64,000 nt of DNA from Ohtaekwangia sp035628875. GTDB lineage: Bacteria; Bacteroidota; Bacteroidia; Cytophagales; Cyclobacteriaceae. The position numbers and the translations under genes are program-made. The notes beneath the pieces are model-generated. The model did not search any database. It had not been told where the DNA came from and worked only from the letters and a program-made list of their open reading frames with translations. Each line of letters opens with the position of its first letter. The stretch's first letter is position 1. Of this stretch, positions 9,566-17,985 are shown piece after piece. Location: assembly GCA_035628875.1 (NCBI GenBank), contig DASPIZ010000146.1, forward strand, positions 54,472 through 118,471. The letters run 5' to 3'.

Positions 9566-9913
9566 ATGAAGTGGAACCGATTAACGAAGCAAGAACAAAT
9601 TCAGGATATCAGGAAAGAGTCTAAGGAGAAACCTGTCCTTATTTTTAAGCATAGCACACGCTGTAATATCAGCAGAACGACGCTTGATCGTTTAGAGAGG
9701 AACTGGAAAGACGAGGAAATGAACGGGGTAAAACTTTATTTCCTGGATTTGCTCACGTACCGGCAAATCAGTAACCAATTGGCCGAAGAGTTCGATGTAG
9801 AACATCAATCGCCTCAGGTACTGTTGATCCAGGATGAAGTTTCCACATACAACCGCTCACATTTTGAGATTGATTATACCCAACTAAAAGAAGTGATTAA
9901 AAATCAAAAGTAA
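9566..9913 (+). CDS. ytxJ: YtxJ/BrxC-type monothiol bacilliredoxin
   Basis: This 115-residue thioredoxin-fold protein starts at the ATG at 9566; a TTG four codons earlier is less likely. It carries the active-site motif HSTRCNIS with a single cysteine, C33, and the cis-proline segment SPQVLLI. Both are typical of YtxJ, also called BrxC, which removes bacillithiol from mixed disulfides in bacillithiol-using bacteria. It follows the repeat protein after 14 bases, so the two are probably co-transcribed. Its 3' end overlaps the convergent osmC by 17 bases. The family call is firm. That this organism makes bacillithiol is inferred from the family. Confidence 0.88.
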   Translation: MKWNRLTKQEQIQDIRKESKEKPVLIFKHSTRCNISRTTLDRLERNWKDEEMNGVKLYFLDLLTYRQISNQLAEEFDVEHQSPQVLLIQDEVSTYNRSHFEIDYTQLKEVIKNQK

Positions 9914-10301
9914 TGGTTTGTTTCATGGTTTCTGGTAAACTGAGGGCAACCGGACAAGTGAGGGCAGCACGTTTTAGTTTTTCCTTTTGAATAGGGGTAG
10001 CGTCGAGCTTTTCGTGAAAAAAATTGATGCGTATCTCAGCAATTTTCCGTGGGTTTGCATCCATGATTTTTACGATTTCGGATTTTAATCCCACGAGGTT
10101 TATACCCTCTCTGTCGGCCAGCATACCCATGAGAGTCATCATGCAGCTGTTTAGGGAGGCACAGGTGAGATCTGTAGGACTGAATGCTTCTCCTTTGCCG
10201 TTATTGTCGGGAGGAGCATCAGTAATGATAGTATTACCGGAACGCAGATGTTTAACTTCTGTACGTAAATGGCCCTGATACAGACCTGTCATAGAAACCA
10301 T
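9897..10301 (-). CDS. OsmC family peroxiredoxin-like protein
   Basis: From the ATG at 10301 the protein has about 134 residues, the normal size for OsmC/YhfA. The frame is open to 10388, but the extra residues are not family-like and would overlap the divergent gene at 10373. The two redox-type cysteines are in CASLNSCMM (second Cys) and in ALTCPVALSLP. OsmC proteins reduce organic hydroperoxides through a Cys pair, or belong to less characterised YhfA-like branches; the sequence does not settle which. The gene is convergent with ytxJ and overlaps it by 17 bases, which places two thiol-redox genes end to end. Confidence 0.88.
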   Translation of the reverse strand: MVSMTGLYQGHLRTEVKHLRSGNTIITDAPPDNNGKGEAFSPTDLTCASLNSCMMTLMGMLADREGINLVGLKSEIVKIMDANPRKIAEIRINFFHEKLDATPIQKEKLKRAALTCPVALSLPETMKQTITFDF

Positions 10302-10372
10302 AATTGAATACTTAATTTTAATATTTGCGTTCGGTGATTTAAAGTATAAATTTATCGTAAGAAAACCAGGAC

Positions 10373-11110
10373 ATGCAATCGCTAACAAAGTTTTTTCTCG
10401 CGTTTATCTTCCTTATTGCAGGGTGTATGCAGGGCGTGGCCCAAACCCAGGATAGTTACGAATATCAATCAGAATTTATCTGGGGAATTAACAAGAATAC
10501 CTATGGGGGATTAATCGGTGGGCTTGTCTTCAAAAAGGCAATAAAAATCAAAGAGCGGGTCCTCGCCACCTACGGCCTTGAATTAATGAATGTTAAACAT
10601 CCACAGGAAGTAAGGCGGAATACGGAGGCTGGCAACTTTTTTATCTATGGCAAATCCAACTATCTGTATGCCGTGCGGTTTCAATATGGCCGTGATTATA
10701 TTTTATTTCATAAAGCCCCTCAACAGGGCGTTGAAATAAAGGCAGTTTTTGCGATAGGCCCGACCATAGGCGTGGTGGCACCGTATTATGTAGAATATGT
10801 ACCTAGCTCCGGTGGCGGCAGTTCGAATTTTACCGCTCGCAAGCAATATGATCCTTCTATGTCTGCGGGAAGTATTGTTGGCACCGGCCGTTTATTCGAA
10901 GGGATTGGAAAATCGAAAATCGTACCTGGCGCCAATTTGAAAGCTGCCATTAATTTTGAGTTAGGAACCATCAAAAGTCAGGTGACTGGTTTTGAAGCCG
11001 GCTTTTTGTTGGATGCATACAGTAAGCCTATTGAATTAGTTCCAAGCGCCAAAAGTTATGCGGTATATCCCACGCTTTTCATTACACTATTTTACGGTTC
11101 GCGTAAATAG
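10373..11110 (+). CDS. Secreted or outer-membrane protein of unknown function
   Basis: The 245-residue protein begins with a signal peptide (MQSLTKFFLAFIFLIAGCMQGVAQ). Cleavage after VAQ looks natural, although IAGC could also act as a lipobox. The mature part consists of alternating, strand-like segments rich in Tyr, Phe and Gly (for example NTYGGLIGGLVFKKAIK and YLYAVRFQYGRDY) and ends in an aromatic strand LFITLFYG. This pattern suggests a small outer-membrane beta barrel. I recognise it only as a Bacteroidota-type conserved protein and cannot name a function. It precedes tonB by 71 bases, but that gap holds its own promoter-like element. Confidence 0.75.
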   Translation: MQSLTKFFLAFIFLIAGCMQGVAQTQDSYEYQSEFIWGINKNTYGGLIGGLVFKKAIKIKERVLATYGLELMNVKHPQEVRRNTEAGNFFIYGKSNYLYAVRFQYGRDYILFHKAPQQGVEIKAVFAIGPTIGVVAPYYVEYVPSSGGGSSNFTARKQYDPSMSAGSIVGTGRLFEGIGKSKIVPGANLKAAINFELGTIKSQVTGFEAGFLLDAYSKPIELVPSAKSYAVYPTLFITLFYGSRK

Positions 11111-11145
11111 CCATAAAAAAATTTAACCAAAGTGTGACCTTTTTC

Positions 11146-11153
11146 TATCTTTG
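11146..11153 (+). promoter_or_regulatory. Promoter -7 element for tonB-like gene
   Basis: TATCTTTG is an exact match to the Bacteroidota -7 consensus TAnnTTTG. It lies 28 bases before the ATG at 11182, which gives a leader of roughly 20 bases. The -33 TTTG element is not convincing here. Confidence 0.55.
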
Positions 11154-11181
11154 GGATTGTTAATGTCAAAATACTGAACCT

Positions 11182-11859
11182 ATGGAACCGAAAAAGACTG
11201 AAAAAGCCGACTTGACGAAGAAATCGTTCCTGTTTTTTAACATTGGATTGATCGTCAGCTTATTGCTTGCATTATCTGCCTTTACTTATAAAGTATATGA
11301 TGATACGAGTGCGAAAGACCTGAATGGCAATCAAACAATTGTTGAAGAGATACTGGACGTTCCTCCAACCGAACAGCTTCCTCCTCCTCCTCCAAAAATC
11401 GAACAACCGCAGATCATTGAAGTACCTGACGAGCAGAAGATCGAGGAAGAGATTGAAATCAACATGGATACTGAAACCACCATCACGGAAACAAAAACGG
11501 AAATTGCACCTGTGATCGTTGAAGAAGAAAAGGAAGATCCTAACCAGATATTTCTTGTTGTGGAAGAGACTGCTGCACCAATTGGCGGTATGCCTGCGTT
11601 CTACGAGTTTGTTGGAAAGAAATTAAAATATCCTGCACAAGCCAGACGTATGGGTGTTGAAGGAAAGGTATTCGTTGAATTCGTAATAGAAAAAGATGGG
11701 TCGATCACCGACGTTAAAGCAATTAAAGGTATTGGCGCAGGTTGTGATGAAGAAGCTGCTCGTGTGGTAGGAAGTGCACCCAAATGGAAGCCTGGAAAAC
11801 AGCGAGGTAAGCCGGTAAGACAAAGAATGGTGTTACCAATCGTGTTCAAGTTGGGTTAA
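11182..11859 (+). CDS. TonB family energy transducer
   Basis: This 225-residue protein has the three-part layout of TonB. An N-terminal transmembrane helix (about residues 14-37, NIGLIVSLLLALSAFTYKVY) is followed by a Pro- and Glu-rich periplasmic linker (PPTEQLPPPPPKIEQPQ and runs of EIE/TETK). The C-terminal TonB domain (about 130-225) contains YPAQARRMGVEGKVFVEFVI and ends VLPIVFKLG. TonB passes proton-motive energy from ExbB/ExbD to outer-membrane receptors. No exbBD or receptor gene is adjacent, so this is a stand-alone copy; Bacteroidota usually have several. A hairpin terminator follows. Confidence 0.93.
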   Translation: MEPKKTEKADLTKKSFLFFNIGLIVSLLLALSAFTYKVYDDTSAKDLNGNQTIVEEILDVPPTEQLPPPPPKIEQPQIIEVPDEQKIEEEIEINMDTETTITETKTEIAPVIVEEEKEDPNQIFLVVEETAAPIGGMPAFYEFVGKKLKYPAQARRMGVEGKVFVEFVIEKDGSITDVKAIKGIGAGCDEEAARVVGSAPKWKPGKQRGKPVRQRMVLPIVFKLG

Positions 11860-11882
11860 CCATCATTAAGTTATAAAATAAG

Positions 11883-11908
11883 AAAGCTCTTTTTCAAGGG
11901 CTTTTTTT
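11883..11908. terminator. Rho-independent terminator between convergent tonB and chrA
   Basis: A 7-base stem (AAAGCTC / GGGCTTT, one G-T pair) with an 8-base loop is followed on the plus strand by a run of T. It ends tonB; its last two bases overlap the stop codon of the convergent chromate transporter gene. Confidence 0.75.
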
Positions 11909-13166
11909 ATTTTACAATAAATCCAAGCAATAATCCGCCTACAATTATCAAAGGTGATGGAAGCCGGGTGAATGCAAGGAGTAAAAAGGTAACAATACAA
12001 ACCGCTACATTTAATAGGGTATTTTCAAGCGGTTGAAAAAGAATGATCGCCGAAGCCGCAACAAGTCCGGCACTTGCTGCAGTGATTCCTTCCAATGAGG
12101 CACGCACAGCGCGGTATTTTTTAAAACTTTCCCAGAACCGCATAACGAAAAAGATCATAAAGGTTCCTGGTAAAAATATTCCCAACACCGACATCAGAGC
12201 CCCGAGAAGTTCTCCAGCAACGCCATAATCACGTGATGATAACGCACCGATATAGGAGCTAAATGAAAAATTTGGTCCTGGCAATGCTTGTGCGACAGCA
12301 TAGCCTGAAAGAAATTCGTCGTGGGATATGGGATGGTGAAACGGCTTTGGGGCATACTGTTGTTTTAATTTTGTTTTGAGTTGTGATGCTTTCGTGTCAC
12401 CATCTTCAATATCAGCAGGCACTTCAACAAATTCCGTATAAAGAAGAGGTGCGAGCACCTGACCACCGCCAAAGATGAGGCTGCCGCTTCGATAAAAATT
12501 TTCAAACAACTTTACAGGAAGCGCTTTGGTAACACCACCAAGTATCGCGGCAAAAATGAATACACCTGCCCAGAGTAGGAAGTTTGACCAATTAACCTTC
12601 AGTTTCTTTTTTTCTTCTTTGGGTTGTGTTCGGTATTTAAGCGCCGTGACAAGCCCTGCGCCCAAAATAATAACAGGAAAAACAAAAGGTGTTTGAAAAA
12701 CATAGGACAACACTGCAGCAGTTGCCATGAGGACAATGCCTGTTTTTGTTTTTACAGTTTTCTGACTAATTATCCATGCTCCATAACTGATAAATCCAAC
12801 GGCCATGGGTTGTATATAGCGCGTAAATTCCATCGACCAGTTTTTCTCCTGAATATTCGAAAGCAGAATCGCCGCGGTGGTCATAACTGTAACAGCAGGA
12901 AAAACCCAGACAAGTAAGGTAAGGTATGCCAGTGACGGCCCACCTATTTTAAATCCCACTGCGGTCAACGTTTGTGTCGAAGCCGGCCCTGGCAATAATT
13001 GGCAGAGTGAATTGAGTTCCATCAGCTCGTCATCCGTTAAGTAACCACGTTTCTTCACCAACACATTATGAAAATGTGCAAGATGCGCCTGTGGCCCACC
13101 GAATGAGGTGAGTGCAAGCCAAAGCACATCCCGAAGGAAAATATAAAATCTAACCTGCCTGATCAA
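11907..13166 (-). CDS. chrA: ChrA-type chromate/anion transporter (two-domain)
   Basis: This 419-residue integral membrane protein has the duplicated CHR layout. The N-terminal domain carries SFGGPQAHLAHFH and LLPGPASTQTLTAVGF; the C-terminal domain carries FGGGQVLAPLLYTEF and ALPGPNFSFSSYIGA. Several hydrophobic helices follow in each half. Long-chain CHR proteins export chromate in characterised species, but many genomes hold copies without proven chromate resistance. A poorly conserved charged stretch between the halves (DGDTKASQLKTKLKQQYAP) is a lineage insert. It stands just downstream of the oxygenase gene on the same strand (15 bases). Confidence 0.9.
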   Translation of the reverse strand: MIRQVRFYIFLRDVLWLALTSFGGPQAHLAHFHNVLVKKRGYLTDDELMELNSLCQLLPGPASTQTLTAVGFKIGGPSLAYLTLLVWVFPAVTVMTTAAILLSNIQEKNWSMEFTRYIQPMAVGFISYGAWIISQKTVKTKTGIVLMATAAVLSYVFQTPFVFPVIILGAGLVTALKYRTQPKEEKKKLKVNWSNFLLWAGVFIFAAILGGVTKALPVKLFENFYRSGSLIFGGGQVLAPLLYTEFVEVPADIEDGDTKASQLKTKLKQQYAPKPFHHPISHDEFLSGYAVAQALPGPNFSFSSYIGALSSRDYGVAGELLGALMSVLGIFLPGTFMIFFVMRFWESFKKYRAVRASLEGITAASAGLVAASAIILFQPLENTLLNVAVCIVTFLLLAFTRLPSPLIIVGGLLLGFIVK

Positions 13167-13181
13167 AACGGGATTATTTAT

Positions 13182-14153
13182 TTATTTTTTCAAGCCGATC
13201 TCACGAAGTCGTTGATCGAGAAATTCCCCGGCTGTTATATCTTCCCATTTTTTAGGATTACCCGTAGTAACGCATGAAGGCAAAGCAGCAAGACTCATCT
13301 CTGACCTGGGATGCATAAAAAAAGGAATGGAATATCGCGGTGTGTTCATGGATTCGCGTGGCGGATTCACAACACGGTGTATCGTTGATCTTAGGGCTCC
13401 GTTCGTTAATCGCTCTAACATATCACCCACATTTACTACAAGTTGATCTGGTAACGCCGTAATCGGAATCCATTTTCCATCCATGCGTAAAACCTGTAAA
13501 CCCTCCGCACTTGCGCCCATTAACAAGGTAATCAAATTTATATCACCATGTTCAGCTGCGCGAACAGCATCGTCCGGCACAGCTTGAGGATTTTCTATCG
13601 GATAATAATGTATCGGTCGCAGGATGCTGTTTCCACGGAATACTTTAGCATCGAAATAATCCTCAGGCAACTGAAGAATAAGGGCGATGGCTTTCAGCAT
13701 AAGCACACCTGTTTTTTCGAGCGCCTCATAAACCTGAATGGCAGATTGTTTAAATTCAGGCACTTCCGAAGGCCAGATGTTTGCAGGATAATGTTCATCG
13801 AGCAAATCCGCCTCGCGTAACTCCTGGCCTACATGATAAAATTCTTTTAGATCACCCGTGTTCCTTCCCTTGGCATGTTCTTTCCCTTTGCCAGTATATC
13901 CACGTTGACCAGCCAGCGTTTCATTTTCATACTTCTTTTTAACGTAGTCGGGGAGCGAAAAAAATTTTTTTATTGCGTCATAAAGACGTTGTTGCATTTC
14001 GGAAGAAAGGAAGTGATTGCGAACAGCAACAAATCCAATATTCGCGTACGCTTGTCCAAGTTCGTTTACGAATTTTGTTTTCTTATTTTCATTAGTGCCG
14101 TAAAAATCAGACAGATCAAGAGAAGGAATTTCTTCATAGAGAATTTTATCCAT
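13182..14153 (-). CDS. Isopenicillin N synthase-like 2OG-Fe(II) oxygenase
   Basis: From the ATG at 14153 (nine codons inside the open frame, where IPSLDLSDF begins as in the family) the protein has about 323 residues. It has the N-terminal DIOX_N-type domain and a C-terminal double-stranded beta-helix. The iron ligands are H and D in AAEHGDINLITLL and a distal H in STIHRVVNPP; the cosubstrate-binding RxS is RYSIPFF. Members hydroxylate or desaturate many small molecules, and no biosynthetic cluster surrounds this copy, so the substrate is unknown. Bacterial copies like this are common and are not evidence for beta-lactam synthesis. Confidence 0.9.
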   Translation of the reverse strand: MDKILYEEIPSLDLSDFYGTNENKKTKFVNELGQAYANIGFVAVRNHFLSSEMQQRLYDAIKKFFSLPDYVKKKYENETLAGQRGYTGKGKEHAKGRNTGDLKEFYHVGQELREADLLDEHYPANIWPSEVPEFKQSAIQVYEALEKTGVLMLKAIALILQLPEDYFDAKVFRGNSILRPIHYYPIENPQAVPDDAVRAAEHGDINLITLLMGASAEGLQVLRMDGKWIPITALPDQLVVNVGDMLERLTNGALRSTIHRVVNPPRESMNTPRYSIPFFMHPRSEMSLAALPSCVTTGNPKKWEDITAGEFLDQRLREIGLKK

Positions 14154-14309
14154 ATAAAAGGAAAGCTTGATTGAGTGCAAGCTAAATATTTTTAATTAAA
14201 TTTAACTGCTTGCAAGCCGGAGTATTCTGGCTGAACAACCCTTCGTCAAATTTCTTTTCACGATGCCGTTGATAATGCGTATACTTCCATTCATTAAACT
14301 TATAAATAC

Positions 14310-15038
14310 ATGAAGACAACCAGGAGAAAATTTATAGAAACCGGTTTCAAAGCCACTTTCATCGCCGGTATTACTTCACCCCTTATCGTGAAAGCAGCTC
14401 TGCCTGCTGATGTTACGCGAGACGGCGCTAACATGGTGACATTCGAATTTAAACAGCTGCCATTACCCTATCAATACAATGCGTTGGATCCACATATTGA
14501 TGAAAAGACAATGGAGATCCATTATACGAAACACCACGCTTCGTATGTCAAAAAAATTAACGATGCCATTGCCGCAGAAAAGATCAGTGTGAAAGATGAA
14601 AAAGATTTCTTTAAACGCATTTCCAAACTTTCATCCAACGCGCGCAATAATGGTGGAGGAGCATGGAATCATAATTTTTTCTGGCAAATCATGAAACCGA
14701 ATGCCGGTGGCGCACCTACGGGTAAGATCGGCGAAGCAATTACAAGCACTTTTGGATCGTTCGAAAAATTTAAAGAACAGTTTACGCAAGCCGGCATGAC
14801 ACGCTTTGGATCCGGTTGGGCCTGGCTTGTTTCAGATAATGGAAAATTAAAGATCGGTTCGACTCCAAATCAGGATAACCCTTTGATGGACGTTGCCGAA
14901 TTCAAAGGTACACCATTGCTCGGGCTTGATGTTTGGGAGCATGCCTATTATCTAAAATATCAGAACAAACGCAATGAGTATATTCAAAACTGGTGGAGTG
15001 TAGTAAATTGGGATGAAGTGGCTAAGCGCCTTGGATAA
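14310..15038 (+). CDS. Superoxide dismutase (Fe/Mn) with Tat-like signal
   Basis: This 242-residue Fe/Mn superoxide dismutase converts superoxide to peroxide and oxygen. Metal-binding regions visible are MEIHYTKHHASYV, GGAWNHNFFW and DVWEHAYYLKY. The N-terminus differs from cytoplasmic enzymes: MKTTRRKFIETGFKATF followed by a hydrophobic stretch is a twin-arginine (Tat) signal with R5-R6, so the enzyme is probably exported folded to the periplasm. Metal preference cannot be decided by eye. The gene is monocistronic: its neighbour upstream is divergent and a terminator follows. Confidence 0.95.
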   Translation: MKTTRRKFIETGFKATFIAGITSPLIVKAALPADVTRDGANMVTFEFKQLPLPYQYNALDPHIDEKTMEIHYTKHHASYVKKINDAIAAEKISVKDEKDFFKRISKLSSNARNNGGGAWNHNFFWQIMKPNAGGAPTGKIGEAITSTFGSFEKFKEQFTQAGMTRFGSGWAWLVSDNGKLKIGSTPNQDNPLMDVAEFKGTPLLGLDVWEHAYYLKYQNKRNEYIQNWWSVVNWDEVAKRLG

Positions 15039-15060
15039 TCAATAGAACAATTGATAACAA

Positions 15061-15091
15061 ATGCTGTGGGAGATTTTCACGGCATTTTTTT
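15061..15091. terminator. Rho-independent terminator between convergent sod and recO
   Basis: An 8-base stem (ATGCTGTG / CACGGCAT, one G-T pair) with a 9-base loop is followed by seven T on the plus strand. It ends the sod transcript and touches the recO stop codon. Confidence 0.8.
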
Positions 15092-15758
15092 ATGTCAAAA
15101 TCTCGCGCAATACCTGAATGGACTTCATTTCACCCAGCATCACCGTGTGATCATTATAAAACTGGACCAGCAAACCCAGGATTTCTCGCCGCTGGTCATT
15201 TGTTAATGAAACCTGCTGATTATACTCTGACTTAATTAATTGTAACAACGCTTGCTCTACCTGTACATCCGCAATCCGGCCTCCTAATACTTCATTTACA
15301 TTTTCTACACCAATGCCGAGGAAGCGGCTTAACTTAAGCAGAAATACTAAATGGAAATTCTCAATATTCGAAGTCATCGTATCTAGCGTAATGAATGAAG
15401 TAATCAGAAACTCACAAAGTTCTTTTGCATGACTTTCTTCCTTCACGGCTTTGTTTATCAACTCAATCATGAACATCGCCAATGTAGACTTCCGGATATC
15501 CTGTTGAATGAATTGGTAAGGATGAAAACACTTTACCTCCTTAATGCGTTTGATCGTTGCACTCTCACGATGGTAAACAACGAGTTCCAGTAACGTCAGG
15601 GGTTGGTACAACGCTATCTTACTCTTCGCGTTTTTGCTGCGTATGCCATTAACGATATAGGTTTGTAAGCCGAACACCTCGGTAAAGATGGTGACGATGA
15701 TCGATGAATCACCATACCTGGTAAATCGAAATACAATGCCACGTGTTTTCTGAAGCAC
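15090..15758 (-). CDS. recO: DNA repair protein RecO
   Basis: This 222-residue protein has the RecO N-terminal OB fold (TRGIVFRFTRYGDSSIIVTIFTE, shown in part as TRYGDSSIIVTIF) and the helical C-terminal domain. RecO works with RecR and RecF to load RecA on gapped DNA. No CxxC zinc finger is present in the C-terminal domain, which many RecO proteins have; the only cysteines are in VKCFHP and ELCEFL. It is the last gene of the tdk-porZ-recO run, with 22 bases separating it from porZ. Confidence 0.88.
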   Translation of the reverse strand: MLQKTRGIVFRFTRYGDSSIIVTIFTEVFGLQTYIVNGIRSKNAKSKIALYQPLTLLELVVYHRESATIKRIKEVKCFHPYQFIQQDIRKSTLAMFMIELINKAVKEESHAKELCEFLITSFITLDTMTSNIENFHLVFLLKLSRFLGIGVENVNEVLGGRIADVQVEQALLQLIKSEYNQQVSLTNDQRREILGLLVQFYNDHTVMLGEMKSIQVLREILT

Positions 15759-15780
15759 AAGCGTTTACATTACAAGATGA

Positions 15781-17985
15781 TCAATCAACAACAGCAAGTT
15801 TGCCTACCATGCTTTCTCGTCCATCCTGCGTGGCGGCGAAAACAAGATATACACCCGTTGATACACGCTTACCGTTGTAGTCCAGCGCATGCCATGATGC
15901 AGACCCGCCATTTGCCTGGCCCTGCCAGACCAGTTTACCACTTACATCGGTGATCTTTACAATAGCATCTGTTGCTAAACCGGAAATACCAACTTCGCCG
16001 CTAAAATTCCTCCTTACCGGATTTGGAAAAATTTTTACCGACTTAAAATGTGACTTGCTTTCCGTTGCATTGCTACGATATGAAACAATCCCCTTATCAG
16101 TTACAAAAAACACCTCACCCGTAGTCGGATCTATTTCGATATCGACGATGTTGTCGGAAGGTAACGGGCTATTCGCACTTGTAAAATGAAGAAAACTTTC
16201 TTCACCCAATGGGTTCACCAACCATACACCGCGTTGTGTGCCAAGCCATTTCCGATTTCCGCCATCAACCGCAATGGCTGTTACCCGGTCATCCAAGAGC
16301 AAATAAATATTCTCCATAATTGGACGGACCGCATCGCTGGATGAATCAAAGAAATAAGCAGCACCACGATCAGTTCCCACCCAGACATAACCGTCGCGAT
16401 CTGTCGTTACTGCGTAGACAGCGCGACTTGGCAATTCCCCGTTATTATCCTGATTGGTTAGGTAACGGTGTGTTCCATCCTCCGGATCATATACAATGAT
16501 ACCACCACCGAATTCAGGATTAAGGACCATCCAGATACGATTATTCAAATCCAACGTTAATGCAGTGGGATATTGACTAGCACCAATGGGAAATTGAAAA
16601 GATTCCCAGGTGCCATCGGCAGAAAGTTTGTGCAACGACTCAGGCACACCATAGTTCGCCACCCAAAGATCATTGGCTGGTTGTGCCAGCGCGGAAACCA
16701 TTACGAATCGCTCGGGTGGATTGCTATTAACGAGGGGGCTATTGGTTTCGTCGTATCGCGTTTCATTGCCTTCTGCATCTATACCAATAACACCATACCC
16801 GAAGGAGCTGTAGTGTTTAATTCCCGAAGGCATGAATGCAATATCTGTAATATCCGGTACCGTTTCATGCGCAACCTGCCACTTTCCATTTTCAAAAACG
16901 CTTACAACCCCAGGGATAAGCGCAGGGTCAAATGACGGGGTGTAACCACCTGGCAAGAGATACATTTTGTTATCGTGGTATCGAAGTCTATGGGCTTTTG
17001 ATGTTGCCGGACCATCCGAAAGATAAGCTTCAAAATTACCTGCCGAATATTTTAGCATACCCGTCGTATTATTGGCAATCCAAATATTTCCCTGTGCATC
17101 TTCCAATGCTTCGGCAGGAGACGCCAGTACATCATCGGTGATATGGATGAGTTGATCATCGGGATCGACCAGCCAGATATTAGACTGGGCAGTAATGATC
17201 AGGTGATCTTCGGACGAACGTAACGAGGTATACATGAGATTTTCCAGATACGATTGCCTGGTCCAGGTGTTATTCGCATACCGGTACACGCCATCATCCG
17301 CGACAGCGATATAAACATGCCCATTAAATATCGCCATGTGTTGAATTGGTTCACTAATTGCTTCGTCGTCAAACCCTTTCCATTTCGTAAAATCCAACAG
17401 GTTGTCATTGATATTACCCGCCATCACGCCGCTTTCAGAACCTAAAAAGATAGTATCACCAAGCACAACACTCTGATATATTTTCAGTGTTTCACCGCCC
17501 TCCCCTATGTCACGCCAAGTCTCTTTGATCTCCTCCCTTACAAGATCGTACACCAATACACCGTAGTCGGTATTGAGATAGGCGAATTCATCATGCATGG
17601 AAATTCCGTTAATTTTTTTTGATCCGGTGATCACTGTGGTGAGCGAAGGATCAAACCGACGAATGCGGTTATTCTTAACAACGTCGAAACTACCATCCAC
17701 ATAGGCAATTAAAAGTTGTTCAGAAGATTCATCGTAGGCCAGCTTTGTAATTTCATCGCCGTGCAGACCGTTTAATTTCGAAATTGCAGTTATTGACTTT
17801 TCTTCCTGATCGACTATTAATACGCCGTTGTATCCGGCTGCATAGGTATGCGTCGTTCCGAGTGCGATCGAACGAATGGAATTGTAAGATACGTGCGTAC
17901 GCCACGATCCTATCGGAATGTTTTGACCATAGACGGCGTTGCATCCCAGCGTCAAAAAAATGACCACCCTTAATGCCTGCTTCAT
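15781..17985 (-). CDS. porZ: PorZ-like T9SS surface component with beta-propellers and sorting domain
   Basis: The 734-residue protein has a signal peptide (ending AVYGQ) and the start IPIGSWRTHVSYNS that is characteristic of PorZ. Two propeller-like regions follow with repeats such as GHVYIAVADDGVYRY and DGYVWVGTDRGAAYF. The last 85 or so residues form a type A T9SS sorting domain (KIFPNPVRRNF ... GVYLVFA). In Porphyromonas gingivalis PorZ belongs to the cell-surface attachment complex of T9SS that delivers anionic LPS to PorU. The function here is inferred by similarity. The start overlaps the tdk stop by 4 bases (ATGA), so the genes are translationally coupled. Confidence 0.85.
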   Translation of the reverse strand: MKQALRVVIFLTLGCNAVYGQNIPIGSWRTHVSYNSIRSIALGTTHTYAAGYNGVLIVDQEEKSITAISKLNGLHGDEITKLAYDESSEQLLIAYVDGSFDVVKNNRIRRFDPSLTTVITGSKKINGISMHDEFAYLNTDYGVLVYDLVREEIKETWRDIGEGGETLKIYQSVVLGDTIFLGSESGVMAGNINDNLLDFTKWKGFDDEAISEPIQHMAIFNGHVYIAVADDGVYRYANNTWTRQSYLENLMYTSLRSSEDHLIITAQSNIWLVDPDDQLIHITDDVLASPAEALEDAQGNIWIANNTTGMLKYSAGNFEAYLSDGPATSKAHRLRYHDNKMYLLPGGYTPSFDPALIPGVVSVFENGKWQVAHETVPDITDIAFMPSGIKHYSSFGYGVIGIDAEGNETRYDETNSPLVNSNPPERFVMVSALAQPANDLWVANYGVPESLHKLSADGTWESFQFPIGASQYPTALTLDLNNRIWMVLNPEFGGGIIVYDPEDGTHRYLTNQDNNGELPSRAVYAVTTDRDGYVWVGTDRGAAYFFDSSSDAVRPIMENIYLLLDDRVTAIAVDGGNRKWLGTQRGVWLVNPLGEESFLHFTSANSPLPSDNIVDIEIDPTTGEVFFVTDKGIVSYRSNATESKSHFKSVKIFPNPVRRNFSGEVGISGLATDAIVKITDVSGKLVWQGQANGGSASWHALDYNGKRVSTGVYLVFAATQDGRESMVGKLAVVD

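Noticed and set aside
13182..14153. Beta-lactam biosynthesis gene
   Set aside because: The oxygenase fold is shared by many enzymes, and no synthetase or acyltransferase gene is near.
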